This document shows positions 1 through 10,700 of a stretch of 64,000 bases of DNA, piece after piece. The DNA comes from Climacteris rufus (Eukaryota; Chordata; Aves; Passeriformes; Climacteridae). The notes beneath the pieces were generated by a model. It did no database searches. It was given only the letters and a program-made list of their open reading frames with translations, and was not told the origin of the DNA. Numbering within the stretch: position 1 is the stretch's first letter; every line of letters starts with the position of its first letter. Where the stretch lies: positions 381,939 through 445,938 of the forward strand of contig VZRZ01001244.1 of the NCBI GenBank assembly GCA_013398175.1. Direction: 5' to 3'. A program made the position numbers and the translations under genes.

Positions 1-2282
1 GAAAGGCATTAATTTGGTACTCTTCAGGCTGCCAACCCAAACTGAACTGAGGGACCTTCTTTAACCATATTGCAGTCTGAAATCTTTGTGCTTCAATAAG
101 AAGCTTGGACACAGGAACACTATAGAATTGCAGGTATCTATTGTCATTTCCACCCAAGCAGCACTCCTTTCCTGTGCTATTGGATCTGCTGTTTAGATGA
201 CCCTACTACAAGCATGAACAGACTCACATTTGTGATTGATCTGTATCTCCTGGGTGAAACAGAAAGAGTCCCTAAGCATTTTTAAGAGCTTCTAGAAACA
301 CACAAAGTTTTCTTCAAGTTAAAGAAATATTCTGCTTTTAAAAAGAGAAGTGTTCACATCCAAAACCTAAAATTATGTTTACACCTGAGAAAAAAAACAT
401 GAGGTGTGCATTTTCAAAGCACTGATTTCTCAACATCTAATTCTTACCTCTCTGTACTCTCAAGCAGACATTATAGTGAAACCATTTGTGGGTTACTACT
501 ATGTCTTCTGTCACAGCACACTCAGAAAGTCCACCATAGGGACATCCCTTTCTAAATTAAGACATGGTAATAAACTTCAACAAGTAAAATGGTCTCAAAA
601 CAACTCCAAATTTTACTCCACTGCCCTAGACCTTGGCAGACCTTTCCAGTAACAAGGCTAAAGGAAGAGTTATATAAGCAGATAAAAGTCTCGAGGTGTA
701 TAAAGGATAGGGGGAAATAGACAGTGATAAATTGATGCCCTTTGTCAACCACTATTATTATAATGTTTCTCTATGTTCCTCACGGGTCTGGAAAGTAACT
801 GCCTTGTTATAAATAGTAATATATTTTATAAAGAGCAAAGTCTCTGGGCTATACACTTTGTGGTCATCTGCCAAATCCACCCACAAAAATATTGGTAAAT
901 AATACCTTGCACTTGGCAGTGCGATCACCTTTCTATGATCCATACATGGAAACGTGCATTCCCAGACACTGCTAAGTATGGCAAAGTGCAGGCATATACA
1001 TGCAAAAACTATGGATCATACAGAACTACCTGAAATCATGAGCAAATCCCACTCTCTGTCCCTTTGTTTTTCTTACTTTTAAGTAAAATTCTGTACCAAA
1101 AACTGTCACAAACAAACTACAGTAGATATTTTGTGCTTACAGATATGCAGGGGAATAATTGTCTCTTCAGTATATCCAACACAATTTCCCAAATTCTTTT
1201 ATCAACTTTTTCTAATACAAAATTCCTGCTACAACAGTATTTTTTATTTGCTTACAAAAAGAACAGCTAGTACTTTGAGAATGTTATTTTAAACAAGCCT
1301 TTCTTAACCTGAGTGGAAGAAGTGTTTACCTTGCACAGAGGCTAACACTGTGAGTTTAGCAGTGGACCAGCTGGAGCACAGACAGTGAAGGAGTCCAATG
1401 AGGATCTCAGATCCATGTGATCTCAGTGAGTGCTGCACAGCAAATACTGTGATAGCTTCCTAGCAGATCAGTGCACGGGGTTATCTGGATGCTTATGATG
1501 CTAAAACAGAAACCCCTTCCTCATGAGGTTTGGTTAAGTATTTGGAAAAGATTTATGAGGTCTGAGCACCTCAAAGTGAGCGAAAAGGAGTCAGGGCTCT
1601 CCCACTGAATGAACTTCTGTGGCTGTTCCATGGCTGCATTATGTTAAAAACGTTTATTGGCAAGTTTTTTAACACAAATTCTTGGATATAAGTAAAGGTT
1701 CTGTGGAGGTTTACAGCAATTTTAATCATTTTTCTGACTACAGGAAGCACTGAAAACATGTAGAAAATACAGTGATGAGCAAGGAGATTATCTGTATTCT
1801 GCTCAAATAACAAGACTGCTTTCCAAGCAGGGCAAAACTGCCCTTGCTGGAGCCCATACCAATAAATTACAGGGAAGACCTGCTATATCTGCTATATGAG
1901 AGACAAATTTTGGCCTATATCATTTTCAGTTGTGAAATGTTGCTCTCCTTGAAACAAATTTCTTTTGATATGTCAATGATGCTGGTCTTTATGGAGAAAT
2001 ATGTCCATGACAACATAAAAACTTAAAACATAAAGGTCCAGGTCTGTTCCAGACATAATTTTAATAACAATGTGTCATGTGGATGTTTAGCACCAGCAGG
2101 TTCCTGCTCTTTATGAAGCATGAGTATAGGACAGAAACAATTGTGAGTGGCGTATCAGTTCAAAGCAGTGCGTAGTTCGTGGCATCCTGCAAAGCAGCTG
2201 TTACAGTAATTCACTCTCAGATGACAAGAAGCCCATTGAAAGAATTTTCTGTTCCTCCTGATTGATGTGATTTCTTCAAATT
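1..2282. other. AT-rich intergenic DNA
   Basis: I see no gene, RNA or recognisable transposon here. Open frames on both strands are short (about 80 codons or fewer), have no recognisable domain and look like chance. Confidence 0.6.
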
Positions 2283-2327
2283 AAAAAAAAAAAAAAAAAT
2301 AAGAGATAGAGCTAGAGAGAGAGAGAT
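2283..2327. repeat. Poly-A run followed by GA-rich simple sequence
   Basis: A run of about 17 A residues is followed by an imperfect GA/TAGA tract. It could be the tail of a very old retrotransposed copy, but no parent sequence is recognisable upstream. Confidence 0.7.
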
Positions 2328-2767
2328 GTTTTCTAATCACAGAATTTCTTTATGTGCCAACTGCAGCTTCACATCCGTTAGCCATTTGAAACCCTTGATG
2401 TGTTATTTCATTTCACTTCAGGGCACAACAGGGTTCAGATAATTTTGACTATGAACAAACTGGTAAAGTTCTCTGGCTATTAATATAGAAGAAAGAAAAT
2501 CTCCATGCAGGCACTATTTGTTGGCAAGAGATAAAGAAAAATAACTGATTTTGCACTCCTTACTAGTTATTAGCCTTACTAATTATTATAGACTGATACA
2601 AGTAGATTTTTTGCATAAGTATTTTGTATATTACTCTAAAGCCTTATTGTGGACTTCCATGACTTATGAAAAGCTAAAGCAGATAATTACTTAACTGAAA
2701 AACACCCCAAAGTTTATGTGTTTTAAAATCTTTCAGGACCTTAAAAAAACTCATGTGATATTTGTAA

Positions 2768-2840
2768 GACGCCTGATCCAAAGCCCACTGAAGTCAGTAT
2801 GAGACTTTCCATAAATATAGGAGGTTGGATCAGGTCCTTG
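2768..2840. repeat. Ancient short palindromic repeat
   Basis: Two perfect 10-bp inverted arms, CCTGATCCAA at 2772-2781 and TTGGATCAGG at 2825-2834, enclose a core containing AAGCCCACTGAAGTCAGT. This layout resembles an old MITE-like or MIR-like interspersed repeat that I remember from reptile and bird genomes. The family name is uncertain; the palindrome is directly visible. Confidence 0.5.
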
Positions 2841-4667
2841 GTTTAAAAACACAGATTTCAGAAGGAAGATTAATTAGTAATATACTAGCCTGATCTAGGA
2901 AAATTCACCTATTATTTCCAGTATGTTTTATTGTTAGTGAGAGGCCATTTAAGATTCACCTCTCTGCTACACCACTTAATTATGTATGTTGTAAATCCTT
3001 GAGCTTGTATCTGAATACATCACACAGATGCAAATTCTACTTATCTTCCATGCATTCAAGCAAATTAATTCCTTGCCTGGCCATTTTATATTTCAGTAGT
3101 TTTGCTGCTTTTTTGACAAATTGGAACAGATTAATTTTCTGAAGGCAATGCCTCAGTTGTTCATTGAACTCTTCAGTCCTTTCTGCTCAGCTCAAATATT
3201 GGGGTGTTTATTCCACAATTCCCTGTCTGTGATCTCCAACACACTGCTTAGTACCCTGAGATTGCCAAGTTGCCAGGAACAGATGAAAGCTGTAGAGAAA
3301 GTGCTGTGACTTCTGGTGGTATAGTTGGAATTTCTAACACAGATTTCATGGGGTTTTAGGGTGTTTTTGCATTGCTTACACACCAGGTTCACAAGGCTTG
3401 GATATAACATGCACATGAAATATCACTACAGGATGATATCCATGTATCTAGGTTATGTGGATAATGATTTTCCTGGAACTTTAAGCACAGCACCCCATCC
3501 TTCTACAGTTCCTTTCTTCAAAAAGAGTGGAGTGGAGAGGGTCTAGCCACTTAAAATATAAAAATTACTTTACAAAGGACTTTTAGCTGTAGGGACCCTA
3601 CAGAAGATCAATGTATGCATTCAGTGTGCTCTGTGGCTAGAAGACCTTGTCATGACAGTCTTCTTCACTGTGCAGAATCCCTCTGAGGAGCTGCTGAGCT
3701 TCCTAATACTGCAGTGTTCACAGCTTATGGTGCTTCCCAGTTTAATGGTACAGACCTGTTCTGCACTTTGTGCTTGGGATGTGCTGACAAATATTCAGGC
3801 TAAAATTGTGTGTGTGTGAATATATATGTGTACACTTACAAATTTCCATGGTCCCTGACACAGCCTCCAGCCTGTGAGAATGGTTTGATTTGTGCTTTGA
3901 ATATCAAAAGACCCTTCTGCCCCTTCCTGCACATTTCTCTAAGAAATGAACATTCAAATTGCAATTGCAAAACATGCATGTGCCATAAACATATGTTCTT
4001 CCCTCTGGTAAGAGCATGTTTAACTGGGCAGATGTGACAACTTCTGTGTGTGGGGAACCTGAAGGGAGACAACTGATCTGCAGGCAGGTTGTCCTCTCTG
4101 CATGGTGCAGGATCTGAGAGTACACAACAGAGTGTGGTGGGGGAAGCTGGAGGCACATCAGGGAGCAGCAAGAGCTGATCGTGTGACTTGAACGCAGCTT
4201 ACTTCTAACTTTGACCTGGGTTACATGACTCAGTTCAGCACCTTCATATTGTCTGTTGCAAAATAATTACAATATTACAGAAGTTGCCCATGTGAATTGC
4301 ACAATGGAGCATCCCAAGCCTTGGCATGCCCTCAACTTGTCCTACTGGCATGCTCCTCCTTGTTCTTCTCACTAGTCCACTCTAAATACCAGGGCTTTCA
4401 TCTCAGTTCTCGTATTTGCCTTAGCTGAAAACACCAGTGGTTTATTGTTGCTGACTCCAGAGCTAAATGAGTTTTTCCTGTTGTGTGTCTGGCTGAGTTA
4501 ATGTTAGAGCAATATGTTAAGTATCAGCTTTTCCCTATGAAATGATGTATTGCTAGAATAGTTTTATTGTTTTTCAATTTTAAGTGTTGAATTTACTTGG
4601 AACTCCTGCATATTTTATTTATGAGCTAAATGCAAACATCCTGCTCTCAGAAGAGCTGTTTGTTAGA
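2841..4667. other. Intergenic DNA
   Basis: No recognisable gene or transposon. A short TG/TA-rich patch lies near 3810-3835. The open frames here overlap one another on opposite strands and carry no family signature. Confidence 0.55.
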
Positions 4668-5057
4668 AATCACAGAATCATAAAATGGTTTGCTTTGGAA
4701 GGGACTTTAAAAATCATCTAGTCCAACCCTCTGCCATGTGAAGGGACACCTTCCACTAGACCAGATTTCTAGAGCTCCATCCAACCTGGTCTTGAACATT
4801 TCCAGGGATGGGGCATCCACAGCTTCTCTGGGCAACCTGTGCCAGTACCTCACCACACTCACATCCTCACAGCAAAGAACTTTTTTTTCTAATATCTTTT
4901 CTAAACCTGCTCTCTTTCAGTTTGAATCCGTTTTCCGTTGTCCTATCACTACATGCCCTTGTAAATAGTCTCTCTCCGTCTTTCTTGTAGGCTCACTTCA
5001 TGTAGTGGAAGGCTGCAATTAGGTCACCCCAAAGCCTTCTCTTTTCCAGGCTGAAAT
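4668..5057 (-). mobile_element. CR1 LINE 3' fragment
   Basis: The copy begins with the reverse complement of the CR1 3' terminus (TCACAGAATCATAAAATGG) and continues through the conserved 3' untranslated and distal ORF2 region. Landmarks include a stretch reading AACATTTCCAGGGATGGGGC. The element therefore lies on the minus strand and is 5'-truncated, as nearly all CR1 copies are. Scattered substitutions and small indels mark it as old. It encodes nothing intact. Confidence 0.93.
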
Positions 5058-5354
5058 TTGGATGGACATTCAAACAGAAAGTTCCCGTTGTTCAATAGCA
5101 CTGTTAAAGGCTTTGAATGCTATTTTTGTATAAGGTTATTTTCCACCAGGTAGTGGAAAGCAACTGAGTAATTCAGAGTGAGCCCTGTAGAAGTCCATAA
5201 GCTGTGTGTGCTTTTAGCTGAATGGTCTTTGTACAGCAAAACTGTGGAAGGACACAGCCTCTAGCACTTACTCCCCAAAATTGCAATCACACACTTCTTC
5301 AGCAAATAAAAGCACGCAGATACTAAGAAAAAAAGGCTCTGAAATGAGAGTAAG

Positions 5355-5865
5355 TGAAGTTTGGGCACCACAATGTAAAAAAGACATAAAGCTTATAGAG
5401 AGCATCCAAAGGAGGACCATGAGGATGGTAAAGGATCTGGTAGGGGAAGCCGTATGAGGAGTGCCTGAGGTCGCTTGTTCTGTTCAGCCTGAAGAGGAGA
5501 CTGAGGGGACACCTCATTGCAGTCTGCAACTTCCTTGTGGGGGGAAGAGGAGGAGCAGGTACGGATCTCTTCAATCTCATGACCAGTAACAGAATCTGAG
5601 AAAATGGCCTGAAGACAAATCAGGGAAGGTTTAGGTTGGATAACAGGAGAAAGTTTTTCACCCAGAGGGTGATTGGGCACTAGAACAGGATCCCCAGAGA
5701 AGTGATCACAGCGTGAAGCTGGTCAGAGTTCTGTAAGCATTTGGACAATGCTCTCAGGCATATGGTGTGACTCTTGGGGTGTCCTGTACAGGGCCAGAAG
5801 TTGGACTCAATGCTCCTGATGGGTCCCATCCAAATCAGCATATTCTATGATTTTATGATTCTATA
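5355..5865 (+). mobile_element. CR1 LINE 3' fragment
   Basis: The fragment starts in distal ORF2 (GTTTGGGCACCACAATG) and passes through the CR1 motif around TTCAGCCTGAAGAGGAGA. It ends with the typical CR1 3' terminus at 5815-5865, including short tandem ATTCTATG-like units. It is on the plus strand, the opposite of the CR1 300 bp upstream, so the two are separate insertions. The reading frame is broken. Confidence 0.9.
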
Positions 5866-6423
5866 AATACTCTAGTGAGCAACCTCTCCAGAAATATCGC
5901 CATGTCCTTCTGAGACACCCACTAGCTCAAAGCAACAACAGCAGATCCCAGTTTTCTTGGAAGTAGCTGGGAAGTAACAGACTAAAAGACCATTAAACTG
6001 GGCAGATGTCAAGGAAAATGTTTTCTTTGCCTGGTCATTTAGCCACCATATCTTTTAAAAATATTATCTTTTCAACTCCTCCTTTTTCTTTCAGTTTGAT
6101 TTTTCATGAATTCTGCTTAACTTCGACTTTTCTTTTTACTATTTACTAAATGATCCATATTTCCTTGTTTTTCTGAAGAGGTCATCCACATTTTTAGGTG
6201 GTATTGCATGCTTTACTGGTACAAGTTATAGATATACATCATACTATCTTCCTGGAGACAGAGTACCAAAGTCCCTCCAGGTGCACCTGCTGGTACAGAT
6301 GTGCTTAAATTGGAACAGTAATGCCCTCTTTGGAAAAAGTTGTGCCTGGAATGGACTAAGCCACACTGGAGTGTCTTTGAACTACAGTCATTGCAAGCAC
6401 TTTCATTCACACATTTGACCAGC
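5866..6423. other. Spacer between CR1 and solo LTR
   Basis: AT-rich sequence with no recognisable gene or repeat. Confidence 0.5.
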
Positions 6424-6958
6424 TGTGATGGTTTGACTCTGGCTAGGTGCCAGGTGCCCACCAAGCCGCCCTGTAGCTGCCTCCCCCAGAGAGACAGAGG
6501 GAAGGACAAGATGAATCAGTGGGTTGAGATAAGGCAGTTTTTATTGAAACAATAGAGAAGCAAAAGCAGGGTCTGCACGCACATAAGCAAAAGAAGGAAA
6601 GTCAATCTCTACTTCCCATCAGCAAGCAATGTTCAGGCACGTCCTGGGAAGCAGGGCCTCAGCACGCGTAGTGGTTCCGTGGGAAGGCAGACATTACAGA
6701 ACGCTCCCCCTTCCTCCTCTCTCTCTCGGCTTTTATATCTGAGCTGACGTCATATGGGATGGAATATCCCTTTGGTTCCTTTGGGTCAGCTGGCCTGCTT
6801 GTTTTCCCTCCCGAGGTCTTGCCCACTCCCTGCCCCTTGATGGGGGAGAATGTTAGAGGGACAGTGCTGCTCAGCAGTAGCCAAAACACTGCTGTGTTAT
6901 CAACTGAAGCACAGCACTGGCAGGGCTGCTGAACTTTACCTCAGTCAAAACCAATACA
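6424..6958 (-). mobile_element. Avian endogenous retrovirus solo LTR
   Basis: The block begins TGTGATGGTTTGACTC and ends near CCAATACA, giving the TG...CA termini of an LTR. Read on the minus strand it carries a TATAAAAG box (near 6733) preceded by the TGACGTCA site at 6745-6752, so transcription would run leftward. It belongs to the same family as the block at 52797-53328: both share the TATA region, the conserved stretch around GGAATATCCCTTTGG and the terminal segment. No gag, pol or env remains beside it, so it is a recombined solo LTR. The family is widespread in birds; its exact library name is not certain. Confidence 0.85.
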
Positions 6959-7779
6959 GCAGCAAACCTGCAATGACAGTGGACTCTGAGCAGACCTGTC
7001 CCGTGAAGCATGAGATTCATTGACCTTTCCAGCAACACTAAGTTCTGAGCACTGCAACTTTTCTCTGATCTCACATTTCAGGATTGGCAGGCAGAGCTGG
7101 AGGTATAACCAAACATGCAACATTATTAATGAACCTCATCAAAAGGAGATCACAAAATTCTTGAGATGCATAAATCTCTAGAGGCTATCTACAGCTAATT
7201 TTCTCAGCCACGTTGTTTCTCCAAGCTCCCTGTAATAATAGAACTGCACGTAGACCTTTTAAGCACCATATTGTATAAATTACAAGTGACACACAACCCT
7301 CACAGCAAGCCAAGGAAAATGACAGCATTAAATTCCCAACAGCCATCAGGATACATTAATAATTTTAGAAGAAAATTATTTTTGAGGAGACAAATTTTAA
7401 ATGAATAAACATGAATCTACAAGATTTCAGTAGAGCATGGAATTTCATCCACAAAATTTTGCTTCAGGGTCACATATTTCCATCCAAAGCAAAGCAAAAG
7501 CAGCACAACAGATACACATGGTTACAGGAAGCTAATCTGAGCTCTGAACACAAATTTGTCAAAACTCAGCTCAGCTCAAAAGGGATTTATGTTGGACTGA
7601 TGCTGAATAATTCATCAGTTGCTATCATAGAAAGCAGACCTTGCAAACTACAGGAGAGATGAAATAGTTGGGGCTGCAGCTTCATCCTATTTAGCTATAG
7701 TATCCCTTCAGCTGCTGCTCCCTTTTGTGCACTGTACTTGTCAGTTTCCTGACACAGCCTTTCCTGTGACCAGCTTTGC
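6959..7779. other. Intergenic DNA
   Basis: No gene or repeat that I can name. The frame at 7411-7662 has no recognisable domain. Confidence 0.5.
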
Positions 7780-8400
7780 TGCAATAGTATGGTCTAGGTC
7801 ATAAGCACCCGTCTGTTTGGGACTTGAGCTTGCCAAAGGAACAGCCATAAACAACCTGGCACCTACGAGACAGCGGCATGGCTGGCCAGGTGGCTGTCAG
7901 CCAGCAGAGAAGTGGACTTGCTCAGCTCCAGTTGGGATGCTCTGGATTGCTCCTCTGTTTCCCCTTATGGCTGGCAGTTGCCTCCATGATTCCTTTAGTT
8001 AGTAGCGTTGGTGGTTTGGGGAGTTTCACACCGCACAGCAGAGGAGTGGACTTGCTCAGCTCCAGTTGGGATGCTCTGGATTGCTCCTCTGTTTCCCCTT
8101 ATGGCTGGCAGTTGCCTCCATGATTCCTTTAGTTAGTAGCGTTGGTGGTTTGGGGAGTTTCACACCGCACAGCAGAGGGGCTTGTGGCCACTCACATGTC
8201 AGGTGGACGAGAGTCTCTGTCTCCCTCCACCAGTAACGCGCCGTGCCAGGTGCCGTGTGCCCGCTTCGGCCTCCCGGTGGAACACTCAGCACTCCCAAGG
8301 ACTGTCCTGCATGTACATCCCGGCTCGCTGCAGCAGCTCCAAGGGTCACTTTGGAAAGCCTGTGGTTCTCCTTTGGTCACCTTTAGGCTGCAAGAGCACT
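7780..8400. other. GC-richer block, possibly an unrecognised repeat
   Basis: Composition rises well above the flanks, with several CpGs (for example ACGCGCCGTGCC near 8236). The block contains the exact tandem duplication at 7911-8178. Frames on both strands remain open for 80-127 codons, but they overlap each other and share no domain, which fits high GC rather than coding. A degraded LTR or other transposon is possible; I do not recognise the family. Confidence 0.35.
7911..8178. repeat. Exact 134-bp tandem duplication
   Basis: Positions 7911-8044 and 8045-8178 are identical base for base. The motif CAGCAGAG precedes copy 1, lies at the junction and ends copy 2, so three occurrences are spaced 134 bp apart. 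That is the signature of slippage or unequal exchange between short direct repeats. No divergence means the event is recent, or that it is an assembly artefact. Confidence 0.97.
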
Positions 8401-10549
8401 TGAATTTCAGGAAGGCACAGATGACACCTAAGGCCAATATAGATCCCTTAGTTCCCTACTTTCAGTCTCATTATATGTCTTTAAATCACAAACCTCCCGA
8501 AATTTTTGAGCAATGCAACAAGTGAAATCCGCTGAATCAGCAGCTCTGAGAGAGAGGAGTTATAAAGAAAAAGTTTCAGAGCTGCCAAATTTTCAAGCAA
8601 TAGCATGGCACAGGAAGCAGAAGGCATGCAGATAACATATAGTGAGCAAGCTGGAAGGCACTGGAGGTCACTGTACAACCCATGAGGACAACAAAGGGCA
8701 TGTAAGCAGCACAGAAAGGTGAAAAGTATCATGACTATTGGAATCAAGGCAAATGGGCCCCCTGGGAAAGCATATTTTTGTACAAAGTCAGATAAGAAGT
8801 GATGTGATTTGCTATTTATGCAGAGGACAAAACACAGGCCTGGCAGTCTGCATAGCTGTTAGCAGACTAAGCAGAGCTCAAGGTCAATTGCTGTATAATT
8901 CATATTCATATCAAAACAAGTATGGTACAGAACAGTGGATATCTGTATAAACAGTGAAAAACTGCTATCCCATAATCGTGTAAGAAATACTCGGAGCTCA
9001 ACAAATTAAAATGTATACTAAGAAAATGAAAGCTTGAAATGCTCTCATTGAAAAAGAAGCTGCAAACACAGAATAAGCTGATTCTGCAGAAGCAATGCTG
9101 TAGAGAGAGAAGTCAGATCTGTAAATGGATGTATAGCTTCTTGTATTATGAATGCAAGCTAGACAGAGCTTTGAAGCTTATGTTTCCCAAATAAACTCTC
9201 TGAATGGTTTTAACTTGGGAAAATCATGCTTCACTGGAGTATAAATTCAGATTCTCAATTTCTTCTGCAGAGACAACACATAGTCCTAAATCAGGTTAAA
9301 GAGAAGTAAAAAAGGTTATAAAATACTCTTTCCTCCATCCACTGTCTTTGCAGACCAAGCCTCTGTTTCCAGTTTGGTTTTTTAAGTCAATTCAGGGATT
9401 TTCTGAATTGCAGAAAACTGCCCAAATTGAGGCATTTTCTCATTCTGTCACCACTGAGACAGGCAACACCTGGAGTGTTAAAAAGGGCGGGCATGGACCT
9501 CTCTCCACTCTCAAAGCCAATTGGTACAGTACAGATCACATCCACAGACAAAATGCTCTTCCACTCTCTGGAAGCAGGGTATCTATATCCCAATTGCTTA
9601 TTCAGGAATGGTCCTTTGGTTCTTTAGGCCCAGGGATCCTTGCATGTGTCACAGTCTCAGCCTCTGCACCTCCTCCTTTTCCTTTTCTTGAGAGGACTCT
9701 TCTCTTGGGTCGTTCTCTCCATGAGCACATCCCACTGCTCCCCAGGGAAGTAGCAACCTTCTCATCGTCCCACTGATCCCAGATTCAGCTGCTCTGTCTT
9801 AGAGATATTTGAAATCCATATTAAACCAGTTAGAGTGGTATAGCTATGCATCTGAGGTTTTAAAAGGAGGATATGAAAATGGTGTGTGTGTGAAATCTAA
9901 TCTTAGTTAAATTAAATCAGAGACAGACACTTACAATTCCTTACTCCTGGATGTGGTTGTAGGAAATGGGTCAATCTCAGTAGTAACATCACTGGATATC
10001 AATCTTTGGAATATGGCAAACGGAAGACATCTGTATCAAATATTGTAAGAGGGGTAGTAAATTTGGAACTGAGAATTTAACAGCCGTTCTGAAACTTCAA
10101 TGAAAGTAAATCCAAAGACTTGTTTGTATACTGATGAAAAGGCCAAGTGATTTTAGCAGTTAATAGGCATAAATATCTGCAAGATGGACAGTGTATGTCT
10201 TTCAATGCTATAAATAGCTTGATGAAGAGAGAAATCCTTCTGGCTTCCAGCACCTCCAAAGATTTATGAGGATCATTCTAAGGCCTATGAATATAAGGCA
10301 TTTGAAAGTGAGAACTGAAAAAGCACTAACAAGGCAGTGAGAGACAGATGAATGCTTCTGAAAATGAAAAATGTTGGCAACATCCAGAGAGAGCGAGATG
10401 TGTGGAAAATGATTTAGTAATTAGCTAACAAGTTTCTCCCCACTAACACTCAAGTAAACAAAATTGCTGTTGGATGAGAAGAAACACAATCACATAGATG
10501 AAGAACTGGTTAAAGAGCGGGAATGTGGTTGAAATGAGCAATTTTCATA
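8401..10549. other. Intergenic DNA
   Basis: AT-rich sequence without a recognisable gene. The open frame at 9348-9776 (142 codons) overlaps opposite-strand frames and has no signature. Confidence 0.5.
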
Positions 10550-10700
10550 GTGAGAGGGATTCTAAATGAAGCACCACAGGGATCTCTGCTCTGGACTGTG
10601 CTGTTCATTATCTCCCTAAATGATCTTGAGAAGAGAATAGTTAGGAAAATGAAAGCATTGCTGGTGGTAAGCTTGCAGGATAGTTCAGAAACTGTAGAAG
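10550..10700 (+). mobile_element. Ancient CR1-type reverse-transcriptase relic
   Basis: The conceptual translation contains APQGSLLWTVLF followed by SLNDLEK. This matches the arrangement of the LINE reverse-transcriptase segment with PQGS and, about ten residues later, an N-D-L motif. The catalytic YADD region is not recognisable. The sequence is heavily decayed and looks like an old CR1 ORF2 fragment on the plus strand. Confidence 0.5.
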
